Shown piece by piece: positions 54,201-64,000 of a DNA stretch of 64,000 nucleotides (position 1 is its first letter; each line of letters starts with the position of its first letter). Both the position numbers and the translations under genes were made by a program. Location of the stretch: positions 32,103,780 to 32,167,779 of the forward strand of contig OX637401.1 in the NCBI GenBank assembly GCA_951799425.1. The letters are read 5' to 3'. The DNA is from Ilex aquifolium (Eukaryota; Streptophyta; Magnoliopsida; Aquifoliales; Aquifoliaceae). Under the pieces are notes generated by a model, which saw only the letters and a program-made list of their open reading frames with translations, was not told the DNA's origin and did not search any database.

Positions 54201-57200
54201 GGCCAAAGGAACATTAGATATCTTGTCAGACCATAATGATGAGTTGAGAATTCTTTTAGAGGATCTTTATGTGCAAAAATCAGAAACTGAAGAGCAATTG
54301 GAAGAACAAAGGGAGGCTGTCAAAAGTTTAGAAAAAGAAATTCTTCGTATGGCTTCTTCAGCAGAGAGACAATTAATCACTTCGACAAAACACATTGAGG
54401 ATGACTTTAGGAGGGTCACTGGCGAGAGAGACCAACTCCTTGGACAAGTTGGCTCCTTGCAACAACAGCTTGATATGGCATACACATTAGCCAATGAAAA
54501 TGAAGCTATCGCTATAGAAGCCCGCCAGGCATGTACAATTCCAAACATTTTGTGATTGCAGATAACTGATTTTTCATTCTCATAAACTTGAAATAATTTT
54601 TCTAGGAGTCAGAGGCAAGTAAAATATTTGCCGAGCAAAAGGAAGAGGAGGTTAAGATTTTAGAAAGATCTGTTGAGGAGCTTGATTGTACCATAAATGT
54701 GCTGGAGAAAAAGGTTTGTTTCTCAAACATTTCTTTTCATAAAATTTTACAATCCACTCATGGGAGAGTTAAGAGTAGAAAAAAGTACATTTCCTTGTTC
54801 CGTCGTGCATCCGTATGAGAAGTGTGCTGTATAACGTACATATGTTCTTATGGATTTCATGACCACCGACTCCTGGTCTGTTTTACTGCAAAATTTATTA
54901 TATTATTTATTTATTTGGTTTTGCTTTGGGTATTTTAGCCATTTGAATTGCATATTTCCTTTCTTAGGTGAATGAAATGGAAGAAGACGTCGAAAGATAT
55001 CATTTGATAAGGGATTCATTAGAACAGGAACTCCAAGTACTGAGACAGAGATTGCTGGCAGTTGAAAATTTCACTGAAAATATGGATTCTGAACACTCAA
55101 ATGTAGAACAATTAGCTGAAAACCAACTTACAAGGTCAGAAAGTGCTCTTTCTCTCTTTTTCAGTTCTGCTTTCAATATAATTTGCAATTGATGTAAATA
55201 CTGTATTTCAGGGCACCACAAAATATGTCCGTTTTACTTCATGAGGCACACAATCAGATTAGAGTTCTTCTGGAGGAAAGAGCAGAACAAGCTAAAGAGG
55301 TGCAGCCGTGATTTGCTAGTCCACTTTAATCCTCACGGAAGAAAATCTTTTACTGTTACACACATTTATTGCATGCTGTTTCTGTTGTTCTAATGCAAAA
55401 GTGGGTATATCCTGCAGATCAAACAATACAAAGATTACGTCTGTGAACTTGTCTTGCATGCTGAAGCACAGGCATCACAGTATCAAGAGAAGGTACGCAT
55501 CAGAAAAGCAGGCTGAGTTTCTGTCTACAAATTCAATGTAAAAGCCTTTTGGAATGATTGGCACATAGTAATGACGCCATATAGCTAAATCACATATGCC
55601 AATTCATGCCCTTGAGGTAGTACTTGGGAAGGCATAGTCATAAATGTTCTAAATTGTACGAATTTGTTAAACTGACTCCTAATACTCGTCATGTGAGGTT
55701 CTGAATTGAGTTTCACTAACAGGTAAGAAATCAGACAGCTTATTTTCTTCTAACTCATTGTCAGCACGAACCCATAATTGTTACATCAACACCAAAAAAG
55801 GGGAAAATAAAGAGGAAGCTAAACCGTTTCCATTATTTATGAACTTCTTGATTAGTGCCATTTTCAAGGCCTATTTAGTAATTTCATTAAGTCACTGACA
55901 GTTTAGATATTAGTGTAAGCTTGTGTAACTATACCTAATTCAATCTTACATCAACAGTACAAGACCTTGGAGGCAATGGTTTGCGATGTTAAAACAGATT
56001 CATCCAAGTTAACATCTACAGAACCAAAGGTAGATAAAACAGAGAGAAGCTCAATGAAGACAAGGGGTTCTAGCTCACCATTCAGATGCATTGCAAGTTT
56101 GGTTCAGCAGGCGAACTTGGAGAAGGATCAGGAATTGTTAACAGCCAGGCTTCACCTCGAAGAACTAGAGGCATTGGCGGCTAGTCGGCAGAAAGAGGTA
56201 AACAACTTATGTCTCACAGTTGTCTTTTCTGGAGAAGTGTGAAAGCCCGGTTTTGATTAGTATACGTATTCAGCTTTGTGACTATGATTAGTTATTTTCC
56301 TTAAGTGTTGCGCCTGCGTTAAACTTTACACCAATAGTCAAATGCCCAAAATCCAGATTTAGTTCCATGAATTCCCCCTTTAAGATTTTCAGTTTTGGTT
56401 GGAAACATAAGTTATATTCATTCTTATCCTTACCAAATGTTTGTCTTCATTTTGAAAATAAGTTTTGTTGCTTCTGGGTTTACTCTCTCTCATTCAATGG
56501 ACTGATGCAATCCATGTTGCATAAGGTATGTATGTTGAATGCTAGACTGGCTGCGACAGAAAACATGACACACGATGTCATTCGAGATTTACTTGGTGTC
56601 AAACTGGACATGACTAACTATGCAGTAAGTGCAGATTCAAATTTTACAAAAATATTTGTTCCGAACTGCTTTTGTTAGTTGTGGGCATAATTCTTTGGCA
56701 TGTTCTAGAATTTGATAGATAACTATCAGCTTCAAAAGGCTGTGGAAGCCGCTCAGCAACAAACGCAAGAGTCCACAGCAATGGTACATTCAACAAATGT
56801 TTGGTTTAACTTAAAACTTTTTGTTCAGCTTCGAGGCTTATGTATATATACTTTCTGTTGAACTAGGAGCAAGAAATTATCAATCTAAAGAGGCAGATTG
56901 ACGAATTAATGGAAGAGAGAGAAAGGCAAGTTCTCCTCTTTTCCACTACATTCTAATTGATCAGGTTTTTCTAGTAATTGTACCATTGTGCGAACTGTCC
57001 TTGAAATCAGAAATGGAGTTGGTATCATTTTTCCTTGCACAATGACATATCAAGAGATCACAACTCAAACTACTAATGTAGATGTAGAGGAATTATGTGT
57101 CACTTAACCATGGTTTTAAATTTAATTGGATCATTTTGAGCAAATTGAAGTTGTGGTTGGGTTCTATGTATAGCCTGTTTGTCGGATTACAGGTAAAGTT

Positions 57201-57997
57201 CTTACAGCAGGGATCTAAGACTACTTGTAGAATTATTCTGTATACAGACTTCACTGTTTTATCACTTAAACTCAATGGTGGAGAGCTGTGGAAATTCCGA
57301 TTGTGGGGAAAATTAGATTGACAAGAGGTCTCTATTAGTTTAGGAGCTTTAGGCATAAATATATCTCACCGGCAGGTTCTTCCTGTTGTAAGGGTACACT
57401 GGTAGTGGTAGCATTCTTTCTATTCCCAAAAATTACCTGGTATTTTCTAGTTATATGACATGATGTCGCAAAATCAATTTATTATAGTCCTGACATTGTC
57501 TTATTTCATAACTATCATGTTTGTATAGATTCATTTCGGATGTAAATAGAAGAGAAGCTGACATATTTGATGCCCATATGACCCTTGAACACCTGGAAGA
57601 GCGGGATCAGCTGCTGACCCAACAAAACAAAATGTTGAAGGTACGAGTAATTTCTTAGGCATGTAATCTTGTAATGCATTTTGTAAATCAAACCATAAAA
57701 TGTGCTGTCAAGAAGATCCTTCCAAGTTTAATGTTACTTTCTTGTATGTAGGTTGACAAATTCAATTTGCAGAAAAAGGTGGCAGAACTAGATGAGATGG
57801 TGAAAAAACTATTTGGGACACAAAGTATCCAACCGCGAAATCGACAGCAAATGAGTAGCTTGTCGAGGTCAGGTGACACTGATCTTAGCAAGAGGCTAGC
57901 ACATTCAGAAAAGCTGCTTTTACGAGTTAATGATGAACTTGCTCAGTATCATATATCTGGTTCTGGTAGCAGTCGTCCGCACATGCAAACTGGATAG
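45203..57997 (+). CDS. Kinesin-12 motor protein, phragmoplast-orienting (POK, KIN-12C/D) type
   Basis: 31 exons in frame, about 2388 aa: 45203-45787, 45890-46045, 46214-46297, 46383-46502, 46599-46712, 46806-46898, 46980-47140, 47218-47292, 47944-48031, 48155-48213, 48307-48370, 48461-48526, 48613-48780, 48861-48965, 49117-49352, 49432-49501, 49622-49690, 49761-49819, 50347-50413, 50899-53055, 53227-54528, 54606-54713, 54968-55134, 55212-55299, 55418-55492, 55958-56197, 56526-56624, 56709-56783, 56867-56925, 57529-57640, 57752-57997. Residues 1-195 are a Ser/Pro-rich head containing [12 protein letters not shown]. The motor spans about 196-533: [18 protein letters not shown] (switch I), LVDLAGSER (switch II), [17 protein letters not shown]. 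The rest is mostly coiled coil. The length lies between Arabidopsis POK1 (2066) and POK2 (about 2770), which guide the phragmoplast to the cortical division site; KIN-12E/F are far shorter. ATG 45203 is the first in-frame ATG. Two introns are GC-AG (after 54528 and 56925), and one donor is GTTCGT (after 48213). Confidence 0.95.
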
Positions 57998-59290
57998 ACG
58001 TGGCCCTGAAACATAACTTAGGTAAGTGATTAACCGAGAGAGATAGAATTATGAACTATTGTCAGTTTTATAAGACCTAATTTTTAATGCCTCGCGATAA
58101 AAGAAAACTAATTTGAATGATTGCTTTTGCATCCTAACCGAACAATCATCATGGCTAAAACAACAATTTACAACTAGAATGACGGTTAGAACGTTTAAAT
58201 TTGACGTTTTATCTTATAAATTATATTTTTAGCTTTAAATCACTGTAAAGCAATTGATTAAATATTTTAATTATTCAACTTATATATCTTAACTATAGTA
58301 AATATGTCAATCATCCACTTACATTTTAACGACCATTAACACTTGAGAGTTTCCAGGTGATCACCATCTCCTACATCCAAACAACACCAGTTTCACAAGT
58401 GAATTAATTGCTAACTATGTTTTTTGTGTGTATGCAGATATCATGTGTGGAGTTTGGTTCAAGAATGCAATGTTTAGGTTTTGTGGAGTTGCCCTCTTTT
58501 ATGTTCCTTCTGTTATTTATTTACGAGTGCAGCTTGGTTTTTTTATTTTTTAATGTATTTATTTTATTTTATTTGTAATTACTACGTTGTCACCCTGACT
58601 GCCACGTGTAGAAATGAGATGAAGCAGCATTCGTGATCCTCTGCTTTAACCCTTATTAACGTTCAGTGAATTTTCCCTAGTTGACCTCATCATCACATCA
58701 CAAATTACTCTTGAAAAGGACAAAGCAGCTAAGTACAGGTGGTTTTATCAGTCAAACATTTCTCTGATAATGACAAAGTTACTAAGAAGCAACATGGCAT
58801 TTTGCGGATTGTTCTTCAATTCGTTACTTTTCTGACACTGAGGATTTCATCTCAATCCAGGGGTGGGGTGGGCAGAGCTTGAGTAATATCAAAAACAATT
58901 ACGTCATCCTGCTCTTTATCTTTTATCTTTATATTCTTGTAATACTATACTTTTCACTTAAAGTTTGATTCAATTTTATCATGGTAATCTCACGAAAAAC
59001 CCCAGCTGTGCCTACTAGCTTTTTGATGGATTGAAAAATCCCATATCACATTTAAAAAAAAAAAGGAGAAAAGGACAGCAAAAATTGTAAGTTGCCCATT
59101 GCATGCGTCTTATGGCATTAGCAAAGTCCATGAGGACAGGAACATTAATTGGTGGTGGAATGGAAGCATGTCCAGCCAGCTCTTAGAAAAGATAATGACA
59201 GAAGAATTTGTGGCTTTGCAAACAATGGAGGCAATACAATCTCAGGGCATCACAAAGCGATTTTATTTCATCTTCAAATTGAAGGGCTAC
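57998..59290. other. Convergent 3' region between kinesin and RING gene
   Basis: Both genes end towards this 1.3-kb interval. GGTAAGTGA directly after the kinesin stop, and a later acceptor near 58438, suggest an intron in the 3'UTR. No additional gene is visible. Confidence 0.45.
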
Positions 59291-61134
59291 TCATGAATTG
59301 TGCGTTTGGATACGTATAACAACTGATTCTGGATCTAGATGACCACTCATTTCATGGAGTTGCCTTGAATCTGTACTAGTAGTACTTGTCGTCGAAAGTT
59401 CCATAATTATAACCTGTTGTTCTTGTGAACGATTTTGTTGTTGTTGTTGTTGTCTTTGTGGCTGTTCCAAAATGACTGTGGGTTGGTTATTGCTTTCTTG
59501 CTGCAAGTTGGGTTGAGAAGGTACCGACTCTGGAGGGGTAGGTTTGGTTCCAGCTACTGCAACAGGGCATCTACAAAGGGGACAGGTCGAATTCCAACAA
59601 AGCCAGTGGTTAATGCAATCCATGTGAAATATGTGTTTGCACCATGGCACTTGGACCAACTCCTCTTTCATCTCAAATTCTCCCAGACACACACAACATC
59701 TGCCATCAAATTGCCAAAAAAATTGCTTTAGACAGTAAAAACATTACTTCAACAACCAAAACCCAAACAACTTTAAGACCAACCAATTAGATTTATGTGT
59801 GTTGTTAAGAGTTGGGTGAGCGAGTGCTAAACCATTTCTTGGTAATGACATGAGGGACTTTGGGTAGTGCTCCTGCTCCTCTTAGCTCAAGAGAATATAA
59901 GCATAGCTTTTTGCTAGAGCCATCAACAAAAAGCGAGCAATTGTTTCCCACTTTTCTATTTTATATTAGCCATTGTCTATATTGGAGCACATCATACCTG
60001 TAAAGATCAATGACACTAATCTATTATTCTACTCTTTCAATGCTTTATAATTCCCAAAACAGTACACTTTGGGGAAAGTAGTGGATAATTATTAGACATT
60101 TTAACTGTCATTAAAATGGACCAAGCAAGATCGGACTTTGTGCATCCAAAGTTATGCCAGTGAAGATGGTTGTTTACAAGCAGCATTCTGCATGACAATC
60201 ATGGAGAGCGTAAGTATTACTGACAGTCAATCTCGATTCTTCATTTTTAGTTGATCCACTATGTGAATATGAGGTTGATGGTAAACCATCCACCGTGTAT
60301 GAGTGAGGGGCTCACTTATAAATAATGGGTTTGACTTGAATTCATGAATCATGTTAGGTAGCTAATTCTACCATTGAGTGAAAGTAAGTATTAATGTAAT
60401 GAAGAGGATGTCAATCCTATGTCGTGCAGACCAAAGGGTAAAAATTATTAAAAATCAGTTCAAATATATTGTTTATTATGCCCCCAAACCAATATTGAAT
60501 ATAACTTCAGCCTTATCATACGTTTACTGTAAGCGCCCATTGCCATTGGGAAATTCCTAGAGCCGTCAATAACAATACATTTTTTTTGCAGAGAGTTAAC
60601 CCAACTAACATGCACATATGAAAAAGCTTACACTGAACCCCTTGTCTTTAGATCTTCATCAAACAAGACTGTTGGAAGCTTGTCTTTTAATTCTCCTTTC
60701 AAGCCCATTTGGCAAGGCTGCATATAACATGAAAAAAAGGGAAAATCAAAATCAAAATTGTTTTCGAGTTGTGAATCTATACAAGCCATTGAATCCATTA
60801 ACGCACTGAGTTATCTGCATATTGTGTTAGACAAGCAACAAATGCTGGTGCTTTATGCAGTGTGTGTGTGTGTGTGAGTGTGTGTGTGAGAGAGAGAGAG
60901 AAAGAGAGGTCTTACTGAGGGGATGAATTGAGTGGCATGATTTATTGTCCTTGGAAGAATTGATGGATGTGCTGAGAAACTAGAAGCCCTCCTCTTGAGA
61001 TAGAACAAGTAAAACAACAAAACCAGTATGATAGAGAAAAGGATTGGAATAGAGAATATGAAAGCTTGGTAAAGCTTAAGTTGTAGGGAGTGAGGGTAAA
61101 GGTGAGGAGGACTTGGGGATTGAGGGAGTCCCAT
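59291..61134 (-). CDS. ATL-type RING-H2 finger E3 ubiquitin ligase (ATL7/58/59-like)
   Basis: Three exons (minus): 61134-60916, 60717-60632, 59699-59291. The frame is continuous, giving 237 aa. Residues 19-48 (LKLYQAFIFSIPILFSIILV, extending through FYLFYLKRR) match the membrane anchor of the ATL58/59 group. Exon 2 supplies the conserved GLKGELKDKLPTVLFDEDLK block between anchor and RING. The RING-H2 is complete: C-x2-C (CCVC), C-x-H-x2-H (CKHIFH), DC, then CPLC, with Trp in INHW. Exon 2 ends after TCAGT at a GTGTAAGC site, and the split codon makes Val before CCVC. The C-terminal tail is Gln-rich (a run of about six Q). ATL proteins are membrane-anchored ubiquitin ligases acting with E2 enzymes; the substrate is unknown. 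The short middle exon (86 nt) is easily missed. Confidence 0.92.
60861..60901. repeat. (GT)n-(GA)n microsatellite in intron 1 of the RING gene
   Basis: An alternating GT run passes directly into a GA run, 15 bp from the exon 1 donor site on the minus strand. Confidence 0.8.
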
Positions 61135-63942
61135 CAATCTATACCAGAGCTAAATGATCTGAAAGAGTTTCCACGGCCTTTGCTGAGCTATTTAAGGACA
61201 CTTGGAGACACAACTCAGAAAAAAAAAAAACAAAAATCAGAGCTAAGAAGTGATGAAAGAGATACATACAACTACACAGCCCTTGCTGAGCTATTTAAGG
61301 AGAGTTGGGGGAGAAAGAGAGGTTCAAGGATATTTGTGAATTTGGGAAAAGTACCCATATATATTAATGTACCTTTGTTGATAAAGAACTAGCAATAGAA
61401 GTCTGCTAAGAACTTTTGGGGAGCATCACTATATATTCTGTGATCTCTCTTTTTCTAGGATGCGACAAGCCACTAAAATCTAGGCCCCAACATTTAAGCA
61501 TAGTTGCCTTTCCATCCTAATCTCCCCCTTTAATGGCCCCAAACATCATTATGCAGTCCCTCAATGCTAATGAGCACTAACAATTATTGCTTGGTTGATG
61601 AAAGAAAAGCAAAAGTTATTGGATTTGGTATATGGTTAACCAAAATAACTGCTAACCATAGAGTTTTTAACTTTAGAGAGAAATATGTGTTAACCTTGGA
61701 GTGAAAAAGAGAAGGAGTTGGGAGGTTCACTCCAAAACTGCTTTTGGATTTCTCTTCTTTAAGTAAATCATAAGGAAGGTTGCAAACAGAATGACTAGTC
61801 AGTTGTTGGCCGTAGTTGTTAGGTCCACCATCCATTCCCTATTAACCTCTGCCAACAATGGAGTTAGCAAGGTGGGTTTCACTCAATTTTAGCTAATAGA
61901 CACATTCCTACAATATAGGTGTCACTCCAATTATGAAAACCGCAGCCTACCCAACTATTTGCCATGTGGGCCCTATATATGTTGTCTGTTGGCATATATT
62001 TGTGTTAAACCCAACCTTACACAGGATGTGGTTATCAAATCCTTCTATCAACAGGCACTAACATAAATATTGAGAATTGTGAAAAAAAAAAGAAGAAAAA
62101 GTATTGCTAAACCGCAGCTAATTGGAATATTTTGTACTAAACGTATTTTTTGAAAAGCTGCCAAAATCAATGGCTGTAGTTCAAGGTTTCAGGCCTTGTA
62201 TGCTAAGCAAGACCTAGTTCCGTAAAGAACTTGTGCTTTGATACAAAATGTGAGAAACACATGTGCTCAAATATAGGTATAATACCATCACTTTGGGAAA
62301 GAAGCAGATGATCTCGATACCCCATTTTAGAATTGACACAAACCTCGCAATAAATTAATTAGATGAAATTGCTATTTTGTTGCAAGATTAATAGTACATT
62401 TGAAGTGGCAATTACATGGCTGTTAGTCACAATGAAGGTTACAGCACTAATTGAAATAAAAGTTTGAGGTTTGATTGTTTGGAGAACATTGGATAACTAG
62501 TTACACAGCAGTACTACTGCATCATCTATATAATCATTATTTTCAAGCCCCGCACTAATTATGATAACTACGACTAAAGAATACCTGACCCACATCCACT
62601 ATGCTGCACTCTTCATATATGTACATCAATATCTCACGAGTAATTGGAATCTATCCTGTTTGGTATCTTACTTAACTGCAGTTCCGTGGGTGGATTTCCT
62701 CTACTTGGATTCAGAAGATCTAACTGTAAGTGGTAGATCATGAGTCAATTAATGCTTCTCTCTCTCTCTCTCTCAGAGACACAAACACACTTTCAGAGCA
62801 GGTAGACCTCACAACTGCACCACTAGCTAGTTTGATTATGGAAAATGCAACTTTTTCTATCTCAGGCATTTGTTAACTTAAACATATTAGATGGGCGGTT
62901 GTAAAACATGCACAAATGGGAAAAAAAAAAAAAAAAGCAACCACCATTATGTGACGATTTAGATCTTGCAATCTTATCTAAAAATAGTTTGGTGTAAGCT
63001 TACTCAACTAACATTAGCAGTGGCTGACAGACACCAAAACCAGAATCATTTTATCATAATTGAAATGAGGGTATTGAACATCAGAATAGGCACTGCCTGT
63101 CCCTACTCCCTGAGGTAGATGCTCTGATATTACCAGCCCAGGATGTCCAAGTACCAACCCTGCCCTCCCACATGACGACACTTCATCTGTTTTCTTGCAG
63201 ACGATCACAATAGTAGATGAATTAATAAGTCAAATACAAACATATTGAAAAGGCAAGTATGGCGTTTTGTATTTGCAAACAAAAGATTTGCCCAAGCAAA
63301 AAAAGTTTATGCACACACCTGTGTAATTGAATATATAGCTTGAATGGTGTGCATGTTTTGTTTTTCCTGATTTCTTTTTCTTTCTTATTTCTACTGTTTT
63401 AGTTTAAGCTTTTGTGTGGGTGTGGGTATGCCCTTTTCATTTTTTAAGACTATAGGAGGGTTGGGGGGAAGGGGTTGAATTTTGAGATTCAAAAGAGAGG
63501 AACACATGATTAAACAGTAACTTAATCTGTAACAGCAGGGGGCACAATAAAAATCAGCAAATGTTGCAAGGGGAGCAACATCTTAGAGATTGTGAAATTG
63601 CAAAAGATGATAGTAGTTGTAAAATTGGAAGAAAGTAATGTAGTGTATTGTCTAGTGTCAGCTGAAAAGCTAGCCTAAGACTTGATAGGTTGGCTGTGAA
63701 AGCTAAGGAAACATATATATCTGACAGTGATATCAAAGGAATTTAGCTGGCTAGGTACGAAGTCAACTGTACAATCATTTTTCCAAGCAATAGGAATGAA
63801 GCAGAACAGTTCATTCCACTGCCCAGTTGTGTGACAAAAGGATATAAAATCAAGATATTTGTACACACACTATAGAGGGAGGGACACGTTGTAAAACAAA
63901 AGGAGATCATTAGTTGACATGATAAGATTGGGCTCTCTCGAA
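61135..63942. other. Intergenic: RING gene promoter and sequence without a recognised gene
   Basis: The first few hundred bases upstream of 61134 should hold the RING gene promoter on the minus strand. A short duplication, CTTTGCTGAGCTATTTAAGGA and CTTGCTGAGCTATTTAAGGA, occurs at about 61179 and 61281. Further on are a (CT)n tract at 62757-62775 and a poly-A at 62921-62936. Short frames near the right end have no recognisable domain. Confidence 0.45.
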
Positions 63943-64000
63943 TTACAAGGGCTGCAATATCGCACAAGGACGAGGCGCATCCTCATCCTCATCCTCATCC
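63943..64000 (-). CDS. Possible C-terminal end of a gene truncated by the window (acidic tail)
   Basis: Read on the minus strand from the window edge, three GATGAG units lead into a frame DEDEDEDAPRPCAILQPL ending at TAA (63943-63945). An Asp-Glu tail followed by a short hydrophobic end would fit a real C terminus. However, only 58 nt are visible, the repeat itself would be open in this frame by chance, and no family is recognised. Confidence 0.2.
   Translation of the reverse strand, partial: DEDEDEDAPRPCAILQPL

Overview
This is nuclear DNA from a flowering plant, most likely a eudicot. The genes have many GT-AG introns, the flanks are AT-rich and full of transposon remnants, and the protein families are plant-specific (hydroxyproline/N-glycan-type galactosyltransferase with galectin domain, ECT-type YTH reader, WW-DEAD box helicase, phragmoplast kinesin-12, ATL RING-H2). 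The species cannot be named from the sequence. All exon models were assembled by hand from splice signals and reading-frame continuity. Each CDS stays in frame from ATG to stop.

Layout. (1) 779-5768, minus: GALT1-like beta-1,3-galactosyltransferase, 7 exons, 646 aa. (2) 6978-10498, plus: a 91-aa LYR-motif protein, head-to-head with GALT1 across a 1.2-kb divergent region. (3) 11516-15612, minus: YTH-domain (ECT) m6A reader, 723 aa, with a 5'UTR intron reaching to about 17.7 kb. (4) 21285-27764, minus: WW + DEAD-box + RGG/RS helicase, 1163 aa, with a 5'UTR exon near 29.05-29.2 kb. (5) 41609-42610, plus: 1-Cys peroxiredoxin (PER1), 218 aa, with ABA/seed-type promoter motifs. (6) 45203-57997, plus: very large kinesin-12 of the POK type, 31 exons, about 2388 aa, with two GC-AG introns. 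(7) 59291-61134, minus: ATL-type RING-H2 ubiquitin ligase, 237 aa. The last 2.9 kb shows no convincing complete gene.

The 12-kb gap between the helicase and PER1 (29.2-41.6 kb), and a smaller one at 17.8-21.3 kb, are mobile-element landscapes. They hold a hAT-type element with an exact 8-bp target duplication (29578-30401) and a 7.4-kb candidate Helitron (31265-38668). The Helitron carries a captured beta-galactosidase exon fragment and is itself interrupted by a 1.8-kb candidate solo LTR with an exact 5-bp duplication. A second, small Helitron-like element (19458-20421) shares the same 3' terminus and is packed with CAC/ACC-rich sequence. A long-inverted-repeat element with internal tandem repeats (39073-39789), a direct duplication (about 40.1 and 40.9 kb) and a MITE (41141-41295) follow.

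The genes do not form a single pathway. They are independent housekeeping and developmental loci: Golgi glycosylation, mitochondrial assembly factor, two RNA-metabolism genes, seed antioxidant defence, cytokinesis, and ubiquitylation. I found no clear evidence of an undescribed biochemical system. The most unusual signals are the Helitron with its host-gene capture and nested solo LTR, and the paired GC-AG introns in the kinesin gene.
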